DNA of 64,000 nt from Cycloclasticus sp. (GTDB taxonomy: Bacteria; Pseudomonadota; Gammaproteobacteria; Methylococcales; Cycloclasticaceae): positions 248,001 through 312,000 of the forward strand of contig JBFLJU010000001.1 of the NCBI GenBank assembly GCA_040743155.1. The letters run 5' to 3'. Below, in pieces: positions 48,790-58,955 of the stretch (position 1 is its first letter; every line of letters begins with the position of its first letter). The position numbers were made by a program, and so were the translations under genes. Below the pieces are notes generated by a model, which worked only from the letters and a program-made list of their open reading frames with translations, was not told the DNA's origin and did no database searches.

Positions 48790-48814
48790 AAAAAGGCCGG
48801 CGATAACGCCGGCC
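48790..48814 (-). terminator. Rho-independent terminator between hpf and rapZ
   Basis: GGCCGGCG (48795-48802) and CGCCGGCC (48807-48814) make a perfect 8-bp GC stem with a 4-nt loop. Read on the minus strand it is followed by five T (48794-48790). It lies after the hpf stop and before the rapZ ATG at 48780, so rapZ depends on read-through or a promoter inside hpf. Confidence 0.88.
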
Positions 48815-48822
48815 TCGAATGC

Positions 48823-49113
48823 TTAACGATGAGCTTTCGTTTTTTCTTTATGTTTTAGGACTTGCCTGTCTAACTTGTCAACCAATGTGTCGATGGCTGC
48901 GTACATATTTTCTTGAGTATCCTCGGCAAAGATTTTTGTCCCATTTAATTGGATAGTTGCTTCTGCTTTTTGTTCCAGTTTCTCAACGGATAGAACAACA
49001 TGGACGTCGATGACCTTATCAAAGTGGCGCTTGATCTTGCCAAATTTTGAATTAGTATATTCCCGAATAGCATCAGTGATATCAACATGGTGTCCAGATA
49101 GATCTAATTGCAT
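48823..49113 (-). CDS. hpf: Ribosome hibernation promoting factor (short form)
   Basis: The 96-residue protein matches the short HPF/YfiA family (MQLDLSGHHVDITDAIREYTNSKFGKIKRHFDKVIDVHVVLSVEK...). Short HPF helps form 100S ribosome dimers together with RMF in gammaproteobacteria. It follows rpoN by 30 bp, the conserved order, and is closed by a terminator. Confidence 0.95.
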   Translation of the reverse strand: MQLDLSGHHVDITDAIREYTNSKFGKIKRHFDKVIDVHVVLSVEKLEQKAEATIQLNGTKIFAEDTQENMYAAIDTLVDKLDRQVLKHKEKTKAHR

Positions 49114-49143
49114 ATTACTCTCCTGTTGTGGTGACGAAAAATG

Positions 49144-50592
49144 TCAAAGGATTCGTTTCCTCTGACTAGAAGGGGGTATCGAGATGGATTCGCGGTATTT
49201 AGCGATCGTTCGTCTCGCTACGTTAATGCCTTTATCCCCTAGTATAGCGGCAATTTTGTTATCGCTGAGAGGCTTTTTAGGGTTTTCATTATTCACGAGT
49301 TCTTTGATAAAGGCTCTGATGGCAGTGGCTGAACATTCACCCCCACTATCAGTTGAAACATGACTGGAAAAGAAGTGTTTAAGCTCAAAAATACCATTTG
49401 GCGTATGCATATATTTATTGGTAGTGACGCGAGATATTGTTGATTCATGCATTTCAACAGTGTCGGCAATATCACGAAGCACCATGGGTTTCATAGCAAT
49501 TGCGCCATGCTCAAGAAACTCTTGCTGTCGGTTAACAATTTCCTGTGAGACTAACATTAAGGTCTCGTTGCGACTTTGCAAACTTTTTAAGAACCAGCGA
49601 GCTTCTTGTAAGTGGTTCTTCATTGTTTGGGTATCAGTGCTCTTGTCGCCTTTCTTGATGAGCGTTTGGTAGTAAGGGTTAATACGAATATTAGTGGCTA
49701 TTTCACCATTGATGGAGACCTGCCATTTACCTTTTAATTTGGCAACGTAAACATCAGGTGTGACGTATTCAGTGCTTGTTTCTTCGACGCCAGAGCCAGG
49801 TCGAGGGTTTAGCTGCTGGATAAGAGAAATGATTTGCCCGAGAGTTTCTTCATCTACTCCTAGCTGGCGCTTTAATTTAGTACTATCTTGAGAGCCAAGT
49901 GCAGGCATGTAGTCACTAACCAACTCCATGGCCAAAGGCAAAAGCTTCGTATCGTCAGGCAGTTGCCTGAGTTGGATTAGAAGGCAGTCTTGTAAATCAA
50001 CGGCACCAACGCCTAGCGGGTCGAACGATTGTACCTTGTGTAAAACAGCAATGACTTCATCAAGGTCTAGGTCATCTAAATGCTCTGAAAGGTGTTGATG
50101 GAGGAGTTCGGTGGTTGAATTTAAGTAACCATTGTCATCAATACTATCGATAATGGCGGTCGCGATAACGCGGTCGGTGTCTGAAAAATTGGTTAATTCC
50201 ATTTGCCAGGTAAGGTGGTCGTGTAGCGTCTGTTTGGCAGAGTTTATGCTACCTGGGTCTGGCGGTGTGGTATCGGATGGTTGATTAAGTCCTGGTGATG
50301 GCGCTAAATCGTAAATATCATCCCATGAAGTGTCGACAGCTAACTCATCAGGCAGCTGGTCTTGCGAGCCTTCACTGGTTTTCTCGTCAGCAGGCGTCGT
50401 TTTTTTATCCGTCTCTTCTTGGTTGGTTTGAGATTCTTCATCTGGAACCTCCAACATCATATTGCCATCCAATACGATTTGAATTTCTTGTTGCAGTTCG
50501 AGGGTGGACAGTTGTAACAGGCGAATGGCTTGTTGGAGTTGTGGCGTCATGGTCAAGTGCTGACCAATTCGAAGCTGTAAAGACTGCCTCAT
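49144..50592 (-). CDS. rpoN: RNA polymerase sigma-54 factor RpoN
   Basis: The 482-residue protein has region I (LRIGQHLTMTPQLQQAIRLLQLSTLELQQEIQ), an acidic region II (~50-120), the core-binding domain, helix-turn-helix near 385-405 (RDIADTVEMHESTISRVTTNKYM) and the RpoN box ARRTIAKYRE near the C-terminus. It directs transcription from -24/-12 promoters with enhancer-binding proteins. A 100-bp gap to lptB may hold its promoter. Confidence 0.97.
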   Translation of the reverse strand: MRQSLQLRIGQHLTMTPQLQQAIRLLQLSTLELQQEIQIVLDGNMMLEVPDEESQTNQEETDKKTTPADEKTSEGSQDQLPDELAVDTSWDDIYDLAPSPGLNQPSDTTPPDPGSINSAKQTLHDHLTWQMELTNFSDTDRVIATAIIDSIDDNGYLNSTTELLHQHLSEHLDDLDLDEVIAVLHKVQSFDPLGVGAVDLQDCLLIQLRQLPDDTKLLPLAMELVSDYMPALGSQDSTKLKRQLGVDEETLGQIISLIQQLNPRPGSGVEETSTEYVTPDVYVAKLKGKWQVSINGEIATNIRINPYYQTLIKKGDKSTDTQTMKNHLQEARWFLKSLQSRNETLMLVSQEIVNRQQEFLEHGAIAMKPMVLRDIADTVEMHESTISRVTTNKYMHTPNGIFELKHFFSSHVSTDSGGECSATAIRAFIKELVNNENPKKPLSDNKIAAILGDKGINVARRTIAKYRESISIPPSSQRKRIL

Positions 50593-50692
50593 TATTTGTA
50601 CTGCCCGATTATTGAAGGAATTAAAACTTGCTTACATCTCATAATCTCAAGTTTAGCCCATATTTTACAAAGGAGAGTGATTTTAATTAGAA

Positions 50693-51418
50693 TTACATGC
50701 GAAAGTCGTGCCCTAAATAAACATCGCGTACTTCACGGTGCCCTAGGATTTCTTCGGCGGAACCTTCAGTGATCACAGAGCCGTTGTTTAAGATGTATGC
50801 TCGGTCGCAGGTTCCCAATGTTTCTCTAACATTGTGATCGGTAATGAGCACACCAATATCGCGTTCGGTTAGGTGGTGAATGATTTTCTGAATATCAATA
50901 ACAGAGATGGGGTCAACACCAGCGAAAGGTTCGTCTAGTAGCACAAAACGTGGTTCAGTCGCGAGGGAGCGCGCTATTTCAAGACGCCGCCTTTCACCGC
51001 CTGACAGTGCTAAAGCGCTTTGTGACCGTAAGTGATTAATTGAAAACTCACCGAGTAATTCGTCAAGGGCAAGCTCTTGTTGTCCTGGAGATAGCTCCTG
51101 ACGGGTTTGTAACACAGCGCGAATATTATCTTCCACGCTTAACTTTCTAAAAACAGAGGCCTCTTGCGGTAAATAGCCGAGGCCTTGCTTTGCTCTGACG
51201 TGCATAGGGCTTAGTGTGATGTCTTGTTCGTCGAGAAAAATTTTGCCACTATCAGGTTTTATTAAACCGACGGTGATATAAAAGCTGGTGGTTTTACCGG
51301 CACCATTGGGTCCTAATAAGCCAACAACTTCGCCGCTTTTTACGTTGATGCTGACGTTATCAACAACCTTTCGGCCGTTGAATTGTTTGCAGATATTGTC
51401 TGTACGTAGGATGCTCAT
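50693..51418 (-). CDS. lptB: LPS export ABC transporter ATPase LptB
   Basis: The 241-residue ATPase has Walker [15 protein letters not shown], signature [15 protein letters not shown], Walker [16 protein letters not shown] and the LptB-typical [17 protein letters not shown]. It drives LPS extraction with LptF/G and LptC; lptFG are not in this window. The start shares one base with the lptA stop. Confidence 0.96.
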   Translation of the reverse strand: MSILRTDNICKQFNGRKVVDNVSINVKSGEVVGLLGPNGAGKTTSFYITVGLIKPDSGKIFLDEQDITLSPMHVRAKQGLGYLPQEASVFRKLSVEDNIRAVLQTRQELSPGQQELALDELLGEFSINHLRSQSALALSGGERRRLEIARSLATEPRFVLLDEPFAGVDPISVIDIQKIIHHLTERDIGVLITDHNVRETLGTCDRAYILNNGSVITEGSAEEILGHREVRDVYLGHDFRM

Positions 51419-51921
51419 TATTTCTTGGCCGGCTCTAATGTGATCTTGACGCGTTTCGAGCCACTCTTTTTATCGCCAGCTTTAATCACGGATCGCTTGC
51501 TGTCGTACTCAATTCGGTCGCTGGTAAATGTGCTGCCGTCCTGCCATAAGGTTGCTTTGTCGATTAGAATCAAGGTGTCCCTAGTAACTAGGTAGTCGAA
51601 GCGATTAGCCTCTCCTCGAATAAGGCCTTGGCTGCCGTCTGGTTGTTGTTTGAATTTGACTGGGTTACCAATAGCAATCACTTTATCTGTCGTGCCGCGA
51701 GCACCATAAATGGTGACTTTTTCGGCCATGATTTCCATGCTGCCTTGCGTAATAATAACGTTGCCTGAATAGATGGTGATTTTTTTCGCATCATCTAAGT
51801 TAAAGCTGTCGGCCTCAACTTCTACCGGCTTTTGTTTGTCAGAGCTCAATGCCCATAATGGCGTTGAGAGTGAGATTAAGATGAAGGCAAAAAAAACAGT
51901 TTTCCAATTAATTAATTTCAT
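51418..51921 (-). CDS. lptA: LPS transport periplasmic bridge protein LptA
   Basis: A signal peptide ([15 protein letters not shown]) precedes an OstA-type beta-jellyroll: [42 protein letters not shown]. LptA polymers bridge LptC and LptD across the periplasm. 167 residues, usual length. Its 5' end overlaps lptC by 14 nt. Confidence 0.93.
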   Translation of the reverse strand: MKLINWKTVFFAFILISLSTPLWALSSDKQKPVEVEADSFNLDDAKKITIYSGNVIITQGSMEIMAEKVTIYGARGTTDKVIAIGNPVKFKQQPDGSQGLIRGEANRFDYLVTRDTLILIDKATLWQDGSTFTSDRIEYDSKRSVIKAGDKKSGSKRVKITLEPAKK

Positions 51922-52465
51922 GCAGGCCTCGTGCTTTCTCTAGTATTTTGATGTTGATAGGTTCGCGAAAATGCGCACGCAAACCAATTCCTTGTATGGT
52001 GTTTTCACCAGATTTAATCTTAACGAATTCGTCTGTTTCAGCAAAGTCGTTTGGTAATTGAATGCGGAGGTTATGAGTGTCGATTTCAAGCGGTGCAATA
52101 TTTTTCAGTGCGTCTCGTTTGATTTTGACGGCCCCGTTAAGCAGAATGAGTTCGCCATCAGAAGAGATGTATCCGGTTTCTGAGTTAATATGTAAGTCAG
52201 GTTTGTCTGGCGAATACATGGTCATAATGGGCTGGGTCATTTCGGTGCTGTCATCATCGACGAAATGCTGCATATACTCCGCCTGTATCCGTTGTTTTGG
52301 CTTGCCACCTAAGGTCATGCTCAGTACTTCAAAGTTTTTTAAAAAGTAATCAATTTTGTGGCCGGGTTTTATTGTCTGTTGCTCAACCTCTGGCTCTTCT
52401 GTAAATGCTAGCCACCAAGTACTGGCGGCGAGAATGGCTAAGGCGGTTATTTTTAGATATTTCAT
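51908..52465 (-). CDS. lptC: LPS export protein LptC
   Basis: The 185-residue protein has a single N-terminal helix (ITALAILAASTWWLAF) and a periplasmic LptA-like fold (MTLGGKPKQRIQAEYMQHFVDDDSTEMTQPIMTMY...). LptC hands LPS from LptBFG to LptA. It lies between kdsC and lptA as usual. Confidence 0.9.
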   Translation of the reverse strand: MKYLKITALAILAASTWWLAFTEEPEVEQQTIKPGHKIDYFLKNFEVLSMTLGGKPKQRIQAEYMQHFVDDDSTEMTQPIMTMYSPDKPDLHINSETGYISSDGELILLNGAVKIKRDALKNIAPLEIDTHNLRIQLPNDFAETDEFVKIKSGENTIQGIGLRAHFREPINIKILEKARGLHEIN

Positions 52466-52476
52466 CAGCTTAAAGC

Positions 52477-53016
52477 TTAAGCGTCGGTGAAAATCTGAAT
52501 GGCGATAGCCAGTTTTTTTTGAGCAGTCAAAATGGCGTCACACACTTCACGCGCAGCTCCTTGTCCGCCTGGGCGAGTTGTTTGGCCTTGGCAATACGGC
52601 AAGATAGACGGGTTGGCATCTTGAACAGCAATAGCGAGGCGAGCTCGGGTCATTAGTGCCAAGTCGGGCAGGTCGTCGCCAACGTGTGCCACTTGATCGG
52701 GACGAAGGCTTAATTTGTCGAGTAAATCATTAAAAGCGGCTATTTTGTTCTCTTGTCCCTGATAAACGTGTTTAACGCCAAGACTTTTCATGCGCCGCTC
52801 AACAATGGGTGATGAGCGACCGGAAATAACGGCAACTTCAATGCCATTTTGTTGTAGTAGTTTTAACCCCTGGCCGTCTTGCGCGTGGAATGATTTGTAT
52901 TCTTGACCGCTTAGGTCGAAAAATAATTTCCCATCGGTGAGTACGCCGTCTACGTCAAAAATAACACATTCGATGTCTTGTGCGCGTTGTTGAAAGTCGT
53001 CATTTAGCTCAATCAC
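52477..53016 (-). CDS. kdsC: KDO-8-phosphate phosphatase KdsC
   Basis: The 179-residue HAD phosphatase has the DVDGVLTDG nucleophile motif (Asp about 20), SGRSSPIVERR motif, and HVGDDLPDLALM metal-site motif. It removes phosphate from KDO-8-phosphate in LPS inner-core synthesis. Overlaps kdsD by 4 nt. Confidence 0.95.
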   Translation of the reverse strand: MIELNDDFQQRAQDIECVIFDVDGVLTDGKLFFDLSGQEYKSFHAQDGQGLKLLQQNGIEVAVISGRSSPIVERRMKSLGVKHVYQGQENKIAAFNDLLDKLSLRPDQVAHVGDDLPDLALMTRARLAIAVQDANPSILPYCQGQTTRPGGQGAAREVCDAILTAQKKLAIAIQIFTDA

Positions 53017-53996
53017 GATAATCCAGCCTTCAGCATATCGTGCATATTCAACGCACCAACTAATTTATTGTTGTCGGTCACGAGTAAAGCGTTAATTTTC
53101 TTGTCTTGCATTAATTGTAAGGCCTCAACAGCTAGTTTTTCTGGGCTAATAGTGGCGCCACCTTGAGTCATTACTCGTTGAACTTCGGTGTTATGTACAT
53201 CGATATTACCTTCGAGCATACGTCGTAAATCACCGTCAGTAAAAATACCGGTTAAGGTGCCCTGTTTATTGGTGATGGCGGTCATGCCTAATTTTTTTTC
53301 AGTCATTTCGAGTAAGGCGGTGCTAACGAGCGCTGTTTCTTCAATGACAGGAATATCACTGCCTTTATGCATGACATCGTTAACGTGAAGCAGTAAGCGC
53401 CTGCCAAGACTACCACCAGGGTGTGATAATGCAAAATCGGCTTCGGTGAAACCACGAGCTTCAAGCAGTGCGATCGCTAATGCGTCCCCCATTACCAAGG
53501 CAGCGGTAGTGCTTGACGTGGGTGCCAGTCCTAATGGACAAGCTTCTTTGTCTACGCTGGAATTAATGGGTGCGTCAGACATGGTGGCTAGGGTTGAGCT
53601 CGGGTTGCCAGTGATAGAAATTAGTGGGATTCCAAGGCGCTTTAAGATAGGTAAAATGGTTAGTACTTCGCCCGTTTCGCCAGAGTTTGATAGCGCTAAG
53701 GCAACGTCACTTTTGGTAATCATGCCTAAGTCGCCATGGCTGGCTTCGCCTGGGTGGACGAAGAAGGCGGGTGTACCGGTGCTTGCAAGTGTGGCAGCAA
53801 TTTTATTACCAACGTGCCCAGATTTCCCCATGCCGATAACAACTATTTTTCCTTCGCACTGGAGCATTAGCTCACAAGCATCGATAAAATGTTCGTTAAT
53901 GTGTTGGGTGAGGTTTGAAATGGCCTCGGCTTCAGTTTTTATAACGGCTAAACCGAGTCGTTTTAGTTGTTCTCGATGACTATTTTTATTGGGCAT
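53013..53996 (-). CDS. kdsD: Arabinose-5-phosphate isomerase KdsD
   Basis: The 327-residue protein has a SIS sugar-isomerase domain (GMGKSGHVGNKIAATLASTGTPAFFVHPGEASHGDLGM) followed by two CBS domains from about residue 210. It makes arabinose-5-phosphate, the KDO precursor. Adjacent to kdsC, the later step of the same path. Confidence 0.95.
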   Translation of the reverse strand: MPNKNSHREQLKRLGLAVIKTEAEAISNLTQHINEHFIDACELMLQCEGKIVVIGMGKSGHVGNKIAATLASTGTPAFFVHPGEASHGDLGMITKSDVALALSNSGETGEVLTILPILKRLGIPLISITGNPSSTLATMSDAPINSSVDKEACPLGLAPTSSTTAALVMGDALAIALLEARGFTEADFALSHPGGSLGRRLLLHVNDVMHKGSDIPVIEETALVSTALLEMTEKKLGMTAITNKQGTLTGIFTDGDLRRMLEGNIDVHNTEVQRVMTQGGATISPEKLAVEALQLMQDKKINALLVTDNNKLVGALNMHDMLKAGLS

Positions 53997-54017
53997 GCGT
54001 GGGCAGTCTTTGTTTAG

Positions 54018-54995
54018 CTAAATTCCAATGGTGTCTAAGTATACCTTGCTGAGGTAGGCGATAAAAAATATCATAAAAATCCCGCCTTTAAAACGGCTGA
54101 TCTCTGGTTTGCCTTTGAAACTATAGGAGAAAAAGAACAGACATAACGTAATACCAAGCATAACTGGGAAGTCACGTGAAATGAGTTGTGCGTCTACTGC
54201 GCCAGGGTGAATAAGCCCCGGTAAACAAAAAACAGCCAATAAATTAAAAGCATTTGAGCCGATAATGTTACCAACGGCAAGGTCGGGTTCTTTCTTGATA
54301 ACACTCATGATGGAGGCAGCCAGTTCAGGCAGGCTAGTACCAATGGCGATGATGGTTAAGCCAATTACTAGGTCGCTAACACCAAAGATGATTGCAATGT
54401 TAACAGCGGCCCAGACAAGCAGCTTTGAACTTGCGATCAGCCCAATGAGCCCGATTATTGCGTAGAGACTGGCTGCCTTATTACTGATATCAGTTGGGAT
54501 TTCGTCGTCGAATTCAGTGGCCAATGCATCGGCCTTTTGCTGTTTGCTTTGTTGTGCGCTACGTAGCAACCAATATAGAAAAGCAAATAAGCCAGCGATT
54601 AAAATAAGGCCATCTAATTGCGATAAATCGCCATCAATGACTAATAAATAACTCGCGATTGAAATGGCCAACAAAATGGGCAGTTCACGTTTAAGTAAGG
54701 ATGATTGTATTAGGATAGGAGTTACAAGCGCAGTCGCCCCTAACACTAAACCGATATTAGCGATATTTGAGCCAATTGCATTTCCTGTTGCTAATCCAGT
54801 GTTACCTTGAATTGAAGCCATTCCAGCGACTAACATTTCCGGGGCAGAGGTGCCTAAGCCGACAATGGTCAGGCCGATAATTAAGGGTGAGATACCCAAG
54901 TTGCGAGCGATAGCCGATGTGCCTTTGACAAAGGAATCGGCAGAAAATATTAAAAACAAAAAGCCTGCAAAAAGGGCAGCTGAAAATAAAAGCAT
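54018..54995 (-). CDS. yrbG: Calcium/sodium antiporter of the YrbG family
   Basis: The 325-residue membrane protein has about ten helices and the two inverted alpha-repeats of Na+/Ca2+ exchangers: IVGLGTSAPEMLVAGMASIQGNTGLATGNAIGSNIANIGLVLG and IAIGTSLPELAASIMSVIKKEPDLAVGNIIGSNAFNLLAV. Homologous to E. coli YrbG. It heads the kds-lpt cluster and is divergent from mlaF. Confidence 0.93.
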   Translation of the reverse strand: MLLFSAALFAGFLFLIFSADSFVKGTSAIARNLGISPLIIGLTIVGLGTSAPEMLVAGMASIQGNTGLATGNAIGSNIANIGLVLGATALVTPILIQSSLLKRELPILLAISIASYLLVIDGDLSQLDGLILIAGLFAFLYWLLRSAQQSKQQKADALATEFDDEIPTDISNKAASLYAIIGLIGLIASSKLLVWAAVNIAIIFGVSDLVIGLTIIAIGTSLPELAASIMSVIKKEPDLAVGNIIGSNAFNLLAVFCLPGLIHPGAVDAQLISRDFPVMLGITLCLFFFSYSFKGKPEISRFKGGIFMIFFIAYLSKVYLDTIGI

Positions 54996-55134
54996 AAAGA
55001 ATAAGCTGGATTAGGTTTGGTTAAAGCAAAGATTTATTGTCGCATAGAATGATTGCCTGCAAATAGCCTTAGCGGTGAATCAAGGGACTTAAATTATTTT
55101 TTATGTAATTTCTCGTAAATATTGGAAGTTCAGA

Positions 55135-55163
55135 TTGACGTGCAATACTAAGGTAAGGACAAT
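55135..55163 (+). promoter_or_regulatory. Probable sigma70 promoter of the mla operon
   Basis: TTGACG (55135-55140, 5 of 6 to -35) and GACAAT (55158-55163, 4 of 6 to -10) are spaced by 17 bp in the 237-bp divergent yrbG-mlaF region. It would give a leader of about 60 nt before mlaF. Confidence 0.45.
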
Positions 55164-55232
55164 GCTTGATCTATTTTATATAGTAAGTATTAGAGCATTA
55201 AATAAAAGTGGCAAGAAACTAGGTAAACGGAA

Positions 55233-56042
55233 TTGACGGAAATAGCCCCATTAATAAAAATTAGAGATGTCCATTTTTCTCGCGGATCAAAAGTTATTTT
55301 TGACGGCGTGAATATGGATATTCAGCGCGGAAAAGTAACAGCTATTATGGGCCCGAGTGGAACAGGTAAAACCACGTTGCTAAAGCTGATTGGTGGGCAG
55401 TTGAGGCCCACGGCTGGCACGGTTGAAGTGGATGGGCAAAATATTCATCAATTAAGGCATAAAGAACTTTATCAGTTGCGCAAAAAGATGGGTATGCTAT
55501 TCCAAAGTGGTGCGCTGCTAACGGATATTTCCGTGTTTGATAATGTCGCGTTTCCGCTGCGCGAACACACTCAGCTGCCGGAGTCGATGATTCGTCACCT
55601 AGTGCTTATGAAGCTGCATGCGGTTGGTTTGCGTGGGGCACGAGATTTAATGCCATCAGAACTGTCGGGTGGTATGGCGAGACGGGTTGCGTTAGCTCGG
55701 GCGATTGCGTTAGACCCGATGATGATTATGTACGATGAGCCGTTTACGGGGCAGGACCCTATTTCAATGGGTGTTTTAGTGCAGCTTATTCGGTTGTTAA
55801 ATGACGCTTTAGGCTTGTCGAGTATTGTTGTATCGCACGATGTGAAAGAGACGTGTGCAATTGCAGATTACGTGTATTTGGTGTCAGCTGGCAAGGTGAT
55901 TGAACACGGTTCGCCAGAACAGCTTGCGCTATCAGATTCAGAATGGTCGCAACAGTTTATGCAGGGAATGGCTGATGGTCCGGTTCCCTTTCATTATGAG
56001 GCGAAAGAGTACGCAAAAGATTTATTAGGTTTAGAGGCATGA
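55233..56042 (+). CDS. mlaF: Phospholipid ABC transporter ATPase MlaF
   Basis: The 269-residue ATPase has Walker A GPSGTGKTTLLKLIGG, MlaF-type FQSGALLTDISVFDNVAFPLREH, signature LSGGMARRVALARAI and Walker B MIMYDEPFTGQDP. It powers phospholipid movement between membranes with MlaE, MlaD and MlaB. The start is TTG at 55233: an in-frame stop lies three codons upstream and no ATG occurs before the first conserved strand. Only a weak AGG is placed 9 nt before it. Confidence 0.93.
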   Translation: MTEIAPLIKIRDVHFSRGSKVIFDGVNMDIQRGKVTAIMGPSGTGKTTLLKLIGGQLRPTAGTVEVDGQNIHQLRHKELYQLRKKMGMLFQSGALLTDISVFDNVAFPLREHTQLPESMIRHLVLMKLHAVGLRGARDLMPSELSGGMARRVALARAIALDPMMIMYDEPFTGQDPISMGVLVQLIRLLNDALGLSSIVVSHDVKETCAIADYVYLVSAGKVIEHGSPEQLALSDSEWSQQFMQGMADGPVPFHYEAKEYAKDLLGLEA

Positions 56043-56061
56043 ATATGAAAGTGGGTTTACC

Positions 56062-56844
56062 ATGCTAGATTATTTTCAACGGTTAGGTGCTAGCTCGCTG
56101 GGCATGTTTGAGCGCTTGGGCCGTGGTTCGTTGTTCTTCGTCAATGTTTTACTCAGTATACCGAGTGTTATTATTAGACCGCGCTTGTTAATCAGCCAGA
56201 TACACTCAGTGGGTGTGTTGAGTTTTGCGTTGATTGTTATTTCAGGTCTGTTCGTTGGTATGGTGCTCGCGTTGCAAGGTTTTTACACCTTGTCAGACTT
56301 TGGCGCCGAGGGCATGTTGGGTGTTATGGTTTCGGCGTCATTGATTAGAGAGCTGGGACCGGTTGTAGCCGCGCTATTATTCGCGGGTCGTGCAGGGTCA
56401 GCGTTAACGGCTGAAATTGGCCTGATGAAGGCGACAGAGCAATTATCCGGTATGGAAATGATGGCGGTTGACCCTGTGGCGAGAATTATGGCGCCACGTT
56501 TCTTGGCGGGGTTGATCTCTATGCCTATCTTAGCGACCATATTTAGCGCAGTGGGTATTCTAGGCGGCTATTTCATTGGGGTTGGATTGCTGGGTATCGA
56601 TGAAGGCGGCTATTGGTCTCAAATGCAGGCCAAAATAGATTTCGATCAGGACGTCATTAATGGCCTGATCAAAAGTGTTGTATTTGGTTGGGTGGTGACT
56701 TGGATCGCTATTTTTGAGGGCTACGATGCTATACCAACCTCTGAAGGTGTGAGTCGTGCGACAACGAGAACCGTTGTCCATTCTGCGTTTGCTATTTTAT
56801 TGTTAGATTTTATTTTAACTGCATTGATGTTTGGAGATATCTAA
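56062..56844 (+). CDS. mlaE: Phospholipid ABC transporter permease MlaE
   Basis: The 260-residue MlaE/YrbE permease has FVGMVLALQGFYTLSDFGAEGMLGVMVSASLIRELGPVVAALLFAGRAGSALTAEIGLMKATEQ, the family core, and about six helices. It forms the membrane channel of the Mla complex. It follows mlaF by 19 bp and is followed by mlaD. Confidence 0.95.
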   Translation: MLDYFQRLGASSLGMFERLGRGSLFFVNVLLSIPSVIIRPRLLISQIHSVGVLSFALIVISGLFVGMVLALQGFYTLSDFGAEGMLGVMVSASLIRELGPVVAALLFAGRAGSALTAEIGLMKATEQLSGMEMMAVDPVARIMAPRFLAGLISMPILATIFSAVGILGGYFIGVGLLGIDEGGYWSQMQAKIDFDQDVINGLIKSVVFGWVVTWIAIFEGYDAIPTSEGVSRATTRTVVHSAFAILLLDFILTALMFGDI

Positions 56845-56845
56845 T

Positions 56846-57313
56846 ATGCATATATCGAGATCGATTGAGGTTTTAGTGGGTTTTTTCGTGGCAATTGGTT
56901 TTGTGGCGATGTTCTTTTTATCCATGGAAGTGAGTAACTTAAGCAGTGCCAATGGTGATGGTGGTTATGATATAACGGCGAGTTTTGAGAATGTCGGTAG
57001 CTTGAAAGTGCGCGCACCTGTGGCAATGGCGGGCGTTAATGTTGGTAGGGTGACCGCTATTAATTTTGACCCAGAGTCATTTGAAGCAGTGGTGACGATG
57101 AGTATAGAGGCGAAATATAATCAATTGCCCTCAGATAGTAATGCAAGTATTTTAACGGCTGGGTTATTGGGTGAGCAGTACATTGGCCTAGAGCCTGGCG
57201 GTGAAGAAGAGGTGTTGATGAATGGAAGTGTGCTGGAGTTGACGCAATCAGCTTTAGTGCTGGAGCAGATCATAGGTCAATTCCTCTTCAGTAGTGATTC
57301 AGCAGAAGAGTAG
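56846..57313 (+). CDS. mlaD: MCE-domain phospholipid transporter subunit MlaD
   Basis: From the ATG at 56846 (GGAG 9 nt upstream) the 155-residue protein has one N-terminal helix and a single MCE domain (ASFENVGSLKVRAPVAMAGVNVGRVTAINF). The C-terminal ALVLEQIIGQFLF helix lines the hexamer pore. MlaD passes lipid to or from MlaC. Here no mlaC follows: only 33 bp separate it from mlaB. Confidence 0.93.
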   Translation: MHISRSIEVLVGFFVAIGFVAMFFLSMEVSNLSSANGDGGYDITASFENVGSLKVRAPVAMAGVNVGRVTAINFDPESFEAVVTMSIEAKYNQLPSDSNASILTAGLLGEQYIGLEPGGEEEVLMNGSVLELTQSALVLEQIIGQFLFSSDSAEE

Positions 57314-57346
57314 AGTAATGATGGTTATTGAAGAGAGGTTTCAACG

Positions 57347-57646
57347 ATGAGCATGGCGGAACTAAAGCAAAATGGTGCGGGTGTCATAGATGTTTCAGGT
57401 ACCTTGGGGTTTGGCTTGGTTGTTGATTTATTGAACAGTTCTCGGCGCTTTTTTTCTAGCCAAACGGACTTAGTGTTTGATCTCAGTGGTGTTGAAAAAA
57501 CAGACAGTGCTGGCTTAGCGTTAATGGTTGAGTGGATGGTGAGGGCGCAGGAATCTGGCCAGACGATTTCCTTTCGAGAGGTTCCCAAGCAAATGCTCGA
57601 CATAGCACGTGTCAGCGGCCTTGACGGAGTTTTACCGATCGTTTAG
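57347..57646 (+). CDS. mlaB: STAS-domain protein MlaB
   Basis: The 99-residue STAS-domain protein has the DLSGVEKTDSAGLALMVEWM block, in which the DSAG Ser is the conserved STAS residue. MlaB binds MlaF and stabilises the ABC complex. GAGAGG lies 8 nt before the ATG. In E. coli and Pseudomonas mlaC precedes it and a BolA-like gene follows; both are absent here. Confidence 0.87.
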   Translation: MSMAELKQNGAGVIDVSGTLGFGLVVDLLNSSRRFFSSQTDLVFDLSGVEKTDSAGLALMVEWMVRAQESGQTISFREVPKQMLDIARVSGLDGVLPIV

Positions 57647-57683
57647 CGGTATTAAAAATGAAAAAATTAGGTGTATAAAATAA

Positions 57684-58949
<1,266 letters not shown>

Positions 58950-58955
58950 ATACCT

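Noticed and set aside
53446-53979. 177-codon open frame antisense to kdsD
   Set aside because: It mirrors the conserved kdsD coding sequence and shows no domain or ribosome site.
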